From Saprospiraceae bacterium (GTDB lineage: Bacteria; Bacteroidota; Bacteroidia; Chitinophagales; Saprospiraceae), in NCBI GenBank assembly GCA_016714785.1, contig JADKCC010000025.1, forward strand, positions 107,755 to 171,754: 64,000 bases of DNA. The letters are read 5' to 3'. Positions 1 to 7,620 of this stretch are shown piece after piece; the first letter of the stretch is position 1; every line of letters begins with the position of its first letter. The notes beneath the pieces are model-generated. The model worked only from the letters and a program-made list of their open reading frames with translations. It made no database searches and had not been told where the DNA came from. The position numbers and the translations under genes were made by a program.

Positions 1-720
1 TTTTTTCCAAGTGTCGCCAGCATCATAGGTGATGTGCAATCCTGAGCCTTTCCCACCAGAGTTGAAAAACCAAGGATCTCTTTTGTGTTCCCACATCGCT
101 ACGATGAGTTTATTGGGATTGTTTGGGTCAGTGATCATGTCTGCTGCGCCAGTTAAATCATTGACATAAAGTATTTTGCGCCAAGTTTTGCCACCATCTA
201 TGGTTTTGAATACGCCACGATCTACATTTGGGCCCCATGGTGAGCCTAGGGAAGCCACATAAACAATATCTGGATTATCTCTATGGATGATGATACGGTG
301 TATGGTCTTGGTGTTTTCCAGTCCCATTTTTTGCCATGATTTACCACCATCTAGAGATTTATAGATGCCATTGCCTGTATTTAGAGAGTTGCGTGGGTTG
401 CCTTCACCAGTACCTACCCAAATCTCTGAAGGATTTTTTTGATTGATTTTGATAGCACCGATAGCCAGAGATGACTGCTCATCAAAGATAGGTGTCCACG
501 AGATGCCTCCATTTTCAGATAACCATACCCCACCGGAAGCGGCACCTGCGAAGATTCGATTGGGATTGGACAAATCTACATCTATCGCTGTGATACGGCC
601 ACTCATACCTGCTGGTCCGATATTGCGAAACTTCATGGCTTTGAAATCATCCACTTTAAACTGTCCAAAAACAAGTGTTGAAAAAGCAAAAAATAGAAAA
701 GATAATAAATACTTTTGCAT
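1..720 (-). CDS. BNR/sortilin-like beta-propeller protein, N-terminal part
   Basis: The gene runs off the left edge; 240 codons from the start at 720 are present. It opens with a signal peptide (MQKYLLSFLFFAFSTLVFGQ) followed by KFRNIGPAGMSGRITAID, then repeats of the BNR/Asp-box type such as SLDGGKSWQKMG, TIDGGKTWRKI and TYDAGDTWKK, each preceded by strands like NPNRIFAGAASGGVWLS. This is the N-terminal propeller of the large exported sortilin/VPS10-like proteins common in Bacteroidota, which often have about 900-1000 residues. The substrate is unknown; an exported, possibly hydrolase-related role is inferred from the family. No clear TAnnTTTG box precedes it; the nearest look-alike (TTACTTTGC, minus strand near 770) has one base too few. 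Confidence 0.85.
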   Translation of the reverse strand, partial: MQKYLLSFLFFAFSTLVFGQFKVDDFKAMKFRNIGPAGMSGRITAIDVDLSNPNRIFAGAASGGVWLSENGGISWTPIFDEQSSLAIGAIKINQKNPSEIWVGTGEGNPRNSLNTGNGIYKSLDGGKSWQKMGLENTKTIHRIIIHRDNPDIVYVASLGSPWGPNVDRGVFKTIDGGKTWRKILYVNDLTGAADMITDPNNPNKLIVAMWEHKRDPWFFNSGGKGSGLHITYDAGDTWKK

Positions 721-861
721 AAGTGAATAGGTTTGATTGGAAAACTTGACGCAAAGTAATGGAAAAAGCTTTATTTGCCAAAAAAAGTAAATAAAATGCT
801 AAAAAAAGTGATTTTATATAGGATGTACCTATTAGGCTGACTTACCGATACTAAGATGCAT

Positions 862-1042
862 CAGTGGGATCTAGTGGGAACTCAGTGGGAACTAGTGGGA
901 ACTCGGTGGGAACTCAGTGGGAACTCACTGGGAATGTGGTGGGAGTACATACGGAACGTGTACGGAGCATATACGGAGTTGATACGGAGTTGGTATGGAG
1001 TTGGTATGGAGTTGGTATGGGGTTGATAGCAGGTTGGTACTT
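862..1042. repeat. 11-bp minisatellite, two sub-arrays
   Basis: About 16 tandem units of 10-11 bp. The left half (862-945) repeats CAGTGGGAACT with some 10-bp units; the right half (946-1042) repeats TACGGAGTTGG, drifting to TATGGAGTTGG. The two halves look like diverged versions of one purine-rich GGGA/CGGAG unit. A small open frame crosses it but is only translated repeat. Confidence 0.85.
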
Positions 1043-1154
1043 AGTAAGGATGGAAGAAGTGTCGTTCTAAAATAGCTACACAGGATAATTAAATAATCCT
1101 ACAATTACTTTACACTATGCAAAAATAATCCTTAAACAATGCAGTATCATTAAA

Positions 1155-1185
1155 GATGTCAGGGCTACGACCCTTATTGTTATTT
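1155..1185. repeat. Solitary unit of the 50-bp array, cut off by the MITE
   Basis: The sequence AGATGTCAGGGCTACGACCC and the following TTATTGTTATTT match the unit of the array at 1581-1873. It is separated from that array by the mobile element at 1186-1560, so the element inserted within the array. Confidence 0.75.
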
Positions 1186-1560
1186 ACTAAAGTTTCGGGG
1201 AAAATTTTGCACAACAACTACTCTCATAACCTTGAATCAAATTCAATTGTGCTCTTTGGGGCTAATGATTATACTATAGGTTTGGCATTGTCGCCTGCCG
1301 CGCTTCTTTTTGCATTGCCAAAAAGTAAACAAAAAACGCTAGTTCCGCTAAATCGCTCCGCGTACCGGAACAGGCTCCCCAATGAGGTAAGCCTTGGTAT
1401 TACTACACCTCCCAAAGCAATATGTTTACGTCGTATTTCTAAATCTCCTTGTAAATTGTTTTAAAGTATTGATTATCAGTATTATAAAGTAAGTTATTAT
1501 TTGATTATTTAATATGTAATTAGTTGATATTAATCCATTTATAAACTCCGAAACTTCAGT
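1186..1560. mobile_element. MITE-like element, copy 1 (family A)
   Basis: A 375-bp segment that recurs almost unchanged at 24794-25181. It starts ACTAAAGTTTCGG and ends CCGAAACTTCAGT, so the ends are 13-bp inverted repeats with one mismatch. It carries no transposase; the open frame across it lacks any family signature. It sits inside a tandem array whose intact unit contains TTGTCATTTAC; the left flank reads TTGTTATTTAC and the right flank CATTTAC, consistent with a target duplication of about 7 bp (TATTTAC/CATTTAC). An internal GTTCCG...CGGAAC pair adds secondary structure. A non-autonomous DNA transposon is the simplest reading. Confidence 0.7.
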
Positions 1561-1580
1561 CATTTACTTTTATATTTTAT

Positions 1581-1873
1581 AAAGATGTCAGGGCTACAGG
1601 CTACGCCCTTATTGTCATTTTCATTTATCTTTTTATAAAGATATCAGGGCTACGCCCCTTATTGTCATTTACATTTATCTTTTTATAAAGATGTCAGGGC
1701 TACGCCCCTTATTGTCATTTACATTTATCTTTTTATAAAGATGTCAGGGCTACGCCCCTTATTGTCATTTACATTTATCTTTTATAAAGATGTCAGGGCT
1801 ACGCCCCTTATTGTCATTTATCTTTTTATAAAGGTGTCAGGGCTACGCCCCTTATTGTCATTTACATTTATCT
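1581..1873. repeat. 50-bp tandem array with palindromic unit
   Basis: Six tandem units of about 45-58 bp (starts near 1581, 1637, 1687, 1737, 1787 and 1831). Each contains GTCAGGGCTACGCCCCTTA, in which GGGC-TAC-GCCC pairs, and the unit junction ATCTTTTTATAAAGAT pairs as ATCTTT/AAAGAT. Each unit can therefore form two hairpins. No gene is visible here. Confidence 0.85.
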
Positions 1874-1894
1874 CAAAGTCAGGTAAGACTTTGA
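1873..1894. repeat. ACTTTGA-type hairpin
   Basis: TCAAAGTC and GACTTTGA (8-bp arms) separated by AGGTAA, followed by CAAACGG. The same 3' arm and tail recur in hairpins at 13220-13240, 13438-13463 and 21208-21226. It marks the end of the 50-bp array and lies about 80 bp from the 3' end of the minus-strand gene at 1972. Confidence 0.6.
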
Positions 1895-1971
1895 CAAACG
1901 GAGATTGTATATATAGTCAGGTTGGAAGCCTTGTGATATAGAATCTTAGCGGGGACGCTACAATTAACGGG

Positions 1972-2217
1972 CTACTCTGCTTTGGCTGCTTGTACTGCTT
2001 GCCAACCTTTCAGTACTGCTAGACGAATGAATAACATCCAAGGAATGCCGTGCATGAAAAAATCTCCCCAATCCATGAGTGACATGCCATGTGCGCCTCC
2101 CGCTATCCACCTGATTTTGCCCAAGATATGTGGCTCGGGGAAAAATGGTGCTAAACCCATAGTGAGTGAAGCCATTATGACAAATGACCATTGATTCCAG
2201 ATTTTACTTTCGTCCAT
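1972..2217 (-). CDS. Conserved small membrane protein
   Basis: An 81-residue protein with two hydrophobic stretches (roughly residues 12-28 and 52-68), and the segment APFFPEPHILGKIRWIAGG. It resembles small uncharacterised inner-membrane proteins I associate with Bacteroidota genomes, but I cannot name a family with certainty. The start at 2217 is supported by a TACCTTTG box at 2236-2243, which leaves a leader of about 11 nt. It stands alone, with repeats downstream and a long non-coding stretch upstream. Function is unknown. Confidence 0.75.
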   Translation of the reverse strand: MDESKIWNQWSFVIMASLTMGLAPFFPEPHILGKIRWIAGGAHGMSLMDWGDFFMHGIPWMLFIRLAVLKGWQAVQAAKAE

Positions 2218-2235
2218 TCGTGCTTATATTTGGTG

Positions 2236-2243
2236 CAAAGGTA
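2236..2243 (-). promoter_or_regulatory. Bacteroidota -7 box for the 1972-2217 gene
   Basis: TACCTTTG on the minus strand matches the TAnnTTTG consensus of the primary Bacteroidota sigma factor. The predicted transcript start is near 2229, 12 nt before the ATG. Confidence 0.65.
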
Positions 2244-2755
2244 GTGGATATGCCCTGATTTGATGTAACTAGTGTTACATTGCGCATTTGGCTTTGGAGC
2301 AAAGTTTTGTGTGATTGGAAAGATAAGTGGTATGTGTGATCTATAAATTGCCTGATTACGTGCTTGCGGAAGTAGGGTATTGGCTACTTTATCCGTTATC
2401 AGTAAAGTATGCAATAGTACAAATAGTGCGAGTCGTTCTGATAGTGTGAACCGTTCACTCATCAAAACATACCGTTTACTAACAAAAATGGGTGTTTCAG
2501 ATGTTTGTCTAGATTGGGTTGATTTTTTAGACTTACATTTAGGTTTTGGATAAGATGGGTCGATGTATGGTTTTGTGTTGTGCTGATAGCGATGAGACAC
2601 CTGCTAGACTGCTGATCATTAGCAAAAACCTTTAACTCATCAAAATCTGCCATTTAATCATTATTTTGTATGTTTAAGATATTTTTAGTTTGCCATATAA
2701 ATAAAAAGATATATTTTTACACTAATTTTTAAATCGTTAATAAAATATCACCAAC
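2244..2755. other. Intergenic, 512 bp, no gene seen
   Basis: Between the divergent genes at 2217 and 2756. Open frames here on the minus strand have low-complexity, unrecognisable translations and overlap the real gene and its promoter. The last 70 bases are very AT-rich; a TTTG near 2689 and TATATTTTT near 2709 may be a weak promoter for the gene at 2756. Confidence 0.6.
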
Positions 2756-3478
2756 ATGAGAAGATTTAACATACTGATGTTTTTCTTTTTGATTTCTGTG
2801 ACGATGCATGCTCAGTTTATAAACAACGGCGCTACTGTGACCATACAGTCGGGTGCTACACTGAGAGTCGAGACGGATTTCATCAATACTAGCGGTACCG
2901 TAATCAACAATGGTACTTTAGAGGTAAAGGATGATTTTACCAATGCTGGGACTTTTACTGCAGATCCGGGATCTACTGTAAGATTTGTGGGAACTGACCC
3001 ATCCTTAGTTACATCGGGTGGGGCTACTTTCGGTAATGTAGAGATGGCCAAAACCAATAACAATATCACACTACAAGATGCCATGTCTGTAGCAGGAGCA
3101 CTTAATTTTGTATCTGACAACAATAAAGTGGTACTCGGTGATAATAATCTAACATTGACCACTTCGGGTAGTATCACCTCAGCAGATGATAACGAATATG
3201 TAGCCACTACAGGTACAGGCACATTGATAAAACCTGTGTCAGGAAATGGAACCATTGCGCACGAAATAGGCGATGCATCCAATTACACACCACTATCTAG
3301 TGCAGTGACAGGTACAGGATATACTGCGGCTACCTTGGCGGCTAGGGTTTATACTACGGGCACGCAAGCAAAATATGGTGAAGCATCTGACCTTATAGCC
3401 CGTGAGTGGCAAGTAGTAGCTGCTGGTATCGCAGATTATGATAATACAATGACAGGTACGTATGTAGCTGGTGAGTGA
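2756..3478 (+). CDS. T9SS surface protein, N-terminal fragment
   Basis: 240 residues starting with a signal peptide (MRRFNILMFFFLISVTMHAQ), then NNGATVTIQSGATLRVETDF and similar strands (residues 21-110) typical of the left-hand part of large Bacteroidota surface proteins that carry repeated 'IQSGATL / FINTSGTVINNG' beta-helix-like turns. The frame stops at a TGA at 3476. The reading continues in another frame just after (ISTGTETFIKGVLTYRLVFG), so this stop is produced by a frameshift. The missing remainder is the fragment at 4806-5396, with a damaged middle in between. The intact gene would encode about 880 residues. Whether the break is biological or a consensus error is open. Confidence 0.75.
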   Translation: MRRFNILMFFFLISVTMHAQFINNGATVTIQSGATLRVETDFINTSGTVINNGTLEVKDDFTNAGTFTADPGSTVRFVGTDPSLVTSGGATFGNVEMAKTNNNITLQDAMSVAGALNFVSDNNKVVLGDNNLTLTTSGSITSADDNEYVATTGTGTLIKPVSGNGTIAHEIGDASNYTPLSSAVTGTGYTAATLAARVYTTGTQAKYGEASDLIAREWQVVAAGIADYDNTMTGTYVAGE

Positions 3479-4805
3479 TATCTACAGGAACAGAAACATT
3501 TATCAAAGGAGTACTTACATACAGACTGGTTTTTGGTGCGCAGGAGACGCTGCGTAATACAGTGATTGCTGCTACCATGTAGCAGACGTAAAATTTTCAG
3601 GGCAAAATTTCTTTGGTAAGGCAAATCTGAAAGCGTTTTGCAAGGACCATATAATTCAGGTACTGGATGATGACAACGCTTTGAATGTCATTATCCAATA
3701 CACCGGAAGCTTTTAATGCTACATCAGTTAAAGCCCTCTATCCGGCGACTGCTACTGACGGATACTGGTAGCGATGCAGGCTATATTTTACCAAATCCAA
3801 ACATTGTTACTGGGTGAGACTAAATTTAGAGACCCATTGAGACGAAAAAGTGGTAAACAGTTAGTCCCATTTATAAAAATCATGGTGGGTATTAGGTTTG
3901 TTGATGGACTGTAACATTACCTAGAAGAAAAATTTTAGCCTGAGTAAAGGTGTTAGCCACAGAAATCGCTTTCCTATAGAACGAAGATGCAATTGATATC
4001 TGGATTGCAGTGAGATATTACATGCAACATGATTTTGAGATATACAGGTTCTGGAACTTATGATTGCTTTGAGACAAATGAATCATGGGTGATGCATTGA
4101 GGATTGATAAATTTTTAAGTTCAGCTTAATGGAATTTGATTAATATAATCGATGCAGCCGATATTGGTAATCAACATTTAGAATACAAATTATTTGATTT
4201 GGCACTTTTGTAAACAATGATGGTGCGTATCTTCTACGGCATTATTAATAAATTGTTGGGTTCGCAATTAAATCACATAATTAATAATCCCAAAACTTAA
4301 ATTACATGAAAATGAAATATACATTTTTCAAATATAATATTATTTCAATTTTTTCAAAGTTAGTTATGGGCAAGAAATTTCAACAAAGTTAATGCTAAAA
4401 TGAAATTCCAATATATTTATTTCAATTTCATTTACCCTCAAAATTAATAATCGTTAATAATGCTGAATTGTTCAAATACGTGAGACAACTGTTTTAGAAT
4501 GCTCAACTCAAGGACTTTAGCTCCATATGGTTTGGGGATCTTCAAACTTTTACATTAATTTTGAGTTTCCCAAATTTAGTTCAGGCCATAGAAAGTTTAT
4601 TCAGCAATTTATCTTAAATATCCTTGTCAATGGATTGCCTAATCAAACTTATGATGGTAGAAGTGTATACGTATACCAACAGGAGACCCTTAATTCCGGA
4701 ATTCTAGTATTTCTAATTTAGGGTAAACTAGTGAATAGGAAATACAATTACAAAATCAAGGGCAAATTTAAGTTTTGCAGATAATTTAGCATAATTAACC
4801 TTAAT
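3479..4805 (+). pseudogene. Frameshifted middle of the T9SS surface protein
   Basis: No frame stays open for long here, yet short pieces of protein homologous to Saprospiraceae surface proteins can be read in shifting frames: KGVLTYRLVFGAQETLRNTV, then NVI-NTPEAFNAT-like codons near 3690, TDTGSDAGYILPNPNIVTG near 3760, KFRDPL near 3825, and SHRNRFPIERR near 3957 (compare the usual HRNHL...T motif). The order of pieces is the normal order for the family, so this is one gene carrying many insertions and deletions. The segment from about 4100 to 4790 is AT-rich and barely readable. Confidence 0.65.
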
Positions 4806-5396
4806 GTACAAGATCAAACAGTTCCTCTCCCAATCAAAGTTAAATCTTTCTCTGCCATTAAAGAAGGAGAGCGTGCAAGCCGATTGGATTGGGTTACTTC
4901 ATCTGAGGTTAATAGCGACTACTTCGGTGTAGAGCGTAGTGCAGATGGAAATACTTGGGAGCAGATAGGACAGGTAGCCGCAGCAGGCAATAGCAATACA
5001 GACTTAGCGTATCAATATATAGATCGTAAGTTGCCTTCTTTCCGTGCAGGAGAAAATATATTTTATTACAGATTGCGTTTGACAGATCTAGATGGTCAGT
5101 ACAAATACACAGATGTAAGAGGTGTTAACTTCGGAAAGACATCTAATAGCATCGTATCTATCTATCCTAACCCTACCACTGAGATCATCAATGTAGATAT
5201 CTCGGGTATGAGCCTAGACGCAGGTGATGTAACACTATCTGTATATGATATGAATGGTCGCAACATGATCAGCAAAAACATCCTAGGCAACGGCATAGAG
5301 TTGATCGATGTTGATCAATATCCTGCAGGTACCTACAATGTAGTGGTACAACAAGGAGAAACCATACAGCAGAAAAAAATCATCAAGATAGATTAG
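4806..5396 (+). CDS. T9SS surface protein, C-terminal fragment with sorting domain
   Basis: The open frame starts well before the first possible start codon (TTG at 4884): VQDQTVPLPIKVKSFSAIKE leads into LDWVTSSEVNSDYFGVERSA, the usual 'W.T.SE.N...F.VERS.DG..W' module preceding the sorting domain. The last 80 residues are a type A T9SS C-terminal domain (SIYPNPTTEIINVDI ... VYDMNGRNMISKNI ... YPAGTYNVVVQQGETIQQKK). This confirms that the complete protein is secreted by T9SS and anchored or released at the surface. It has no start of its own and is the tail of the gene beginning at 2756. A terminator follows at 5470. Confidence 0.8.
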   Translation, partial: VQDQTVPLPIKVKSFSAIKEGERASRLDWVTSSEVNSDYFGVERSADGNTWEQIGQVAAAGNSNTDLAYQYIDRKLPSFRAGENIFYYRLRLTDLDGQYKYTDVRGVNFGKTSNSIVSIYPNPTTEIINVDISGMSLDAGDVTLSVYDMNGRNMISKNILGNGIELIDVDQYPAGTYNVVVQQGETIQQKKIIKID

Positions 5397-5469
5397 AATT
5401 TATATCCTATCAATAGGCAATGGATTTATCTAATGACATTAATAGCCAATTGCTTTAGCTATTGGAGAT

Positions 5470-5509
5470 AAAAAAACCGAACATCGCAAGATGATTCGGT
5501 TTTTTTTTG
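5470..5509 (+). terminator. Rho-independent terminator
   Basis: AAAAAACCGAA and TTCGGTTTTTT arms around ATC-GCAA-GAT, followed by a T run. It lies 75 bp after the stop at 5396 and ends transcription of the surface-protein gene. Confidence 0.8.
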
Positions 5510-5519
5510 TTTGTATATC

Positions 5520-5555
5520 ATCAATTGCCCATAGCTTAAGCTATGGGCAATTGAT
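5520..5555. repeat. Perfect 36-bp palindrome, left end of the element
   Basis: ATCAATTGCCCATAGCTT followed by its exact reverse complement. It lies 11 bp beyond the terminator and 6 bp from the transposase stop codon, and could also end the minus-strand transposase transcript. Confidence 0.85.
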
Positions 5556-5561
5556 AGGAAA

Positions 5562-6002
5562 TTATAAATCTTCATGTCTTACAAATCCAAATTTTGTAAT
5601 CATTTCATCAAATTCATCATTAAATGATTTTTTCTTATGGTGTTCTTCTTGTCTTCTTATATATGCTCTAACTCTATCAACTACCGATTCTGAAACAGAA
5701 ACTGCAAAATAATCATTTTGCCATTGAAATTTTTCTTTTGTCAACTTGTTCTTATTAATCCAATAGGATGATTCACCTTTTATCAGCTGCATAATTTTCT
5801 CAATACTTTGGTCGTGACTTAGCGAAACAAGACAATGACAATGCTCTTCGAAGCCATTGATATGGTCGATGTAGATTTCTTTTTCTTTAGCATTATCTTT
5901 TATATGTTGCCAAACAGTTTTTCTTAATTCTGGTGTATCTAGATAAGGAATTCTATGTTTTGTACTCCAAACAAAGTGTATGTAGATTTTGATATATGGC
6001 AT
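5562..6002 (-). CDS. REP-associated/IS200-like Y1 transposase
   Basis: 146 residues, the usual size of the Y1_Tnp (IS200/RAYT) family. Residues 1-20 begin MPYIKIYIHFVWSTKHRIPY, typical of these enzymes. The HUH metal site is H54-C-H56 in EEHCHCLVSL, and the nucleophile is Tyr114 with Gln118 in AYIRRQEEHHKK, the family's Y-x3-Q motif. All catalytic residues are present, so the protein may be active. These enzymes nick and rejoin single-stranded DNA at hairpin-flanked ends; matching hairpins sit on both sides. No promoter box was found; the start at 6002 is 38 bp from the right hairpin. Confidence 0.9.
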   Translation of the reverse strand: MPYIKIYIHFVWSTKHRIPYLDTPELRKTVWQHIKDNAKEKEIYIDHINGFEEHCHCLVSLSHDQSIEKIMQLIKGESSYWINKNKLTKEKFQWQNDYFAVSVSESVVDRVRAYIRRQEEHHKKKSFNDEFDEMITKFGFVRHEDL

Positions 6003-6039
6003 TTTCTTTATGTATTATTATTTCAATTCCGATCAATTC

Positions 6040-6059
6040 CCTATGGCTTCAGCCATAGG
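6040..6059. repeat. Right-end hairpin of the Y1 element
   Basis: CCTATGGC-TTCA-GCCATAGG. Compared with the left hairpin, pairs 3 (C-G to T-A) and 6 (A-T to G-C) have both changed on both sides. It encodes the last five residues (LWLKP) and the stop codon of the cytochrome c gene. Confidence 0.8.
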
Positions 6060-6442
6060 ACTTCCTCCACTGTCACCATTTTATCTGATTGATTGCCCCA
6101 AGAGTTGAGGATATAATTCATGACGTCGGCTACTTCGGTGTCGGTAAGTCCGGGATTGGGCATCGTACCGTTGTAGGGGATTCCGTTGACATTGATTTTG
6201 CCTTTTTGGCCATATTTTACTGATTTTATGCTTTCAGCTCTGTTATTGATGAGAAAGTCGGACTTGGCCAAAGGTGGAAAAAACTTTGGTGTTCCTTCTC
6301 CATTGGGTTTGTGGCAGGTGACGCAGAAGTCGGTATAGATGTCTTTGCCTCGACTTATACTTTTGGTCAGGTCACTATCTTGCCAATCTGTGAAACTAAA
6401 AAATAGGCTTACGCCGAACAGTAACGTTATTATTTTGATCAT
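6041..6442 (-). CDS. Secreted class I cytochrome c
   Basis: 133 residues with a signal peptide (MIKIITLLFGVSLFFSF), a haem site C40-VT-C43-H44 (FCVTCHKPNG) and a probable distal Met in GTMPNPG. The fold is a single-haem cytochrome_CBB3/C-type domain ending near TDTEVADVMNYILNSWGN. It starts inside the stop codon of the upstream sugar dehydrogenase gene (ATGA overlap at 6439-6442), so the two are translationally coupled, and the cytochrome likely accepts electrons from the PQQ enzyme. The C-terminus is odd: after MVTVEEV the residues LWLKP and the stop come from the hairpin of the neighbouring mobile element, replacing the natural tail. The core of the fold looks intact. Confidence 0.9.
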   Translation of the reverse strand: MIKIITLLFGVSLFFSFTDWQDSDLTKSISRGKDIYTDFCVTCHKPNGEGTPKFFPPLAKSDFLINNRAESIKSVKYGQKGKINVNGIPYNGTMPNPGLTDTEVADVMNYILNSWGNQSDKMVTVEEVLWLKP

Positions 6443-7554
6443 TTTGATGGCATTATTTTGTAAATACCTTTGCCTTCTACGGCTACATAAATCAGACCAT
6501 CGGGACCCATGATTACATTGCGTATGCGACCTATGTCCGTCATTAGTTTTTCACGATAAGTGACTTTATCATTTTTTAATACTACGCGCTCTAGGTATTG
6601 AAACTTTAGTGAGCCGATCAAAAGGTTGCCTTTCCAGTCTCCGTATTTATCAGAATCTACGAATGCCATGCCACTAGGAGCGATAGAAGGTACATAATAG
6701 TATTGGGCTTGCTCCATGCCTGCCATTTCTTTTTTATCTGTCAATACGCTGCCATCGTAATTGATGCCATAAGATATGACTGGCCATCCGTAGTTCAGTC
6801 CTTTTTGGATGATATTGATTTCGTCTCCGCCTTGTGGACCGTGTTCATGTGCCCATATTTTGCCTGTGACTGGATGTTTGACCATGCCTTGTTGGTTGCG
6901 GTGTCCATAAGACCATATCGCTTTTTTAGCATTTGCAGTGGAGTAGAAGGGATTGTCAGTAGGAATGGTACCGTCATCTTTGAGCCTATAGACTTTACCA
7001 CCATCTTTGGTGATATCTTGGGGATTGACAAAATGTTCGCCACGGTCACCGATGGTAAAATAAACATATCCATCATTGTCAAAAACGATTCTAGAGCCAA
7101 AATGATATGGTTTGGTGGTATTGGGACTTCCTTTGTACAAGACTTGGTTTTCTATAAGGTTTCCGTTTTGAAGTTTTGCCCTCATCAACGCAGTATGTCC
7201 ACCATCTTCCGTTCCTTCTTTGGAAGAGTAGGTGAAGTATATCCATCCATTGTTTTTATAATCAGGGTGTAAAGCTACATCCAAGAATCCACCTTGACCA
7301 CGTGCATATACTTCAGGCGTGTTGCCTATGATTGTTTTTTTACCATCTTTGAAGTGTATTAATTGACCTTTTATCTCAGTAATTAAAAGACTGCCATCAG
7401 GAAGGAAAGCCATTCCCCAAGGTATTTCTAGTTCAGGGACAAATATTTCTGTCGTGTATGATACGTTTTCTGGTGTCTGAATGGTCATGTCTTTTTGTGC
7501 TTGACAAGCCAACAGCGTACCTAGAAATAGGATAGTGAAGAGCTTTGAATACAT
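6439..7554 (-). CDS. PQQ-dependent sugar dehydrogenase, lipoprotein
   Basis: 371 residues, standard for the soluble aldose sugar dehydrogenase (GSDH/YliI) six-bladed propeller. A lipoprotein signal ends at LLACQAQ (Cys17). Family motifs are present: PWGMAFLPDGSLLITE near residue 45, DVALHPDYKNNGWIYFTYS, SYGHRNQQGM, HEHGPQGGDEIN (His and Asp around the PQQ site), and the closing RIRNVIMGPDGLIYVAVEG. It oxidises aldoses in the periplasm or at the outer membrane with PQQ, passing electrons on; the co-translated cytochrome c next to it is the natural acceptor. No PQQ synthesis genes are in the window. Confidence 0.9.
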   Translation of the reverse strand: MYSKLFTILFLGTLLACQAQKDMTIQTPENVSYTTEIFVPELEIPWGMAFLPDGSLLITEIKGQLIHFKDGKKTIIGNTPEVYARGQGGFLDVALHPDYKNNGWIYFTYSSKEGTEDGGHTALMRAKLQNGNLIENQVLYKGSPNTTKPYHFGSRIVFDNDGYVYFTIGDRGEHFVNPQDITKDGGKVYRLKDDGTIPTDNPFYSTANAKKAIWSYGHRNQQGMVKHPVTGKIWAHEHGPQGGDEINIIQKGLNYGWPVISYGINYDGSVLTDKKEMAGMEQAQYYYVPSIAPSGMAFVDSDKYGDWKGNLLIGSLKFQYLERVVLKNDKVTYREKLMTDIGRIRNVIMGPDGLIYVAVEGKGIYKIMPSK

Positions 7555-7620
7555 ATTGTTTTTATGATTTAGGAATGTAACAACAATTGGTTGGAATTAG
7601 TTTGCTAAATGCTGTATTAG

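Larger units (their letters stand above)
5520..6060. mobile_element. Y1/RAYT-type single-strand transposable element
   Basis: A transposase gene (5562-6002, minus) lies between two hairpins: a perfect 36-bp palindrome at 5520-5555 (core CCCATAGCTTAAGCTATGGG) and CCTATGGCTTCAGCCATAGG at 6040-6059. Both are preceded on the + strand by ATCAATT and CC, and the stems differ by two compensated base pairs. IS200/IS605-type enzymes move single-stranded DNA with such subterminal hairpins. The exact cleavage sites are not visible. The right hairpin overlaps the 3' end of the cytochrome c gene. Confidence 0.7.

Noticed and set aside
1156..1464. 102-codon frame across the MITE
   Set aside because: It is translated repeat; the second copy of the element interrupts the same frame, so no protein is conserved.
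2175..2600. 141-codon minus-strand frame
   Set aside because: Its translation has no family features, overlaps the start and promoter of the conserved small gene, and looks like random AT-rich coding.
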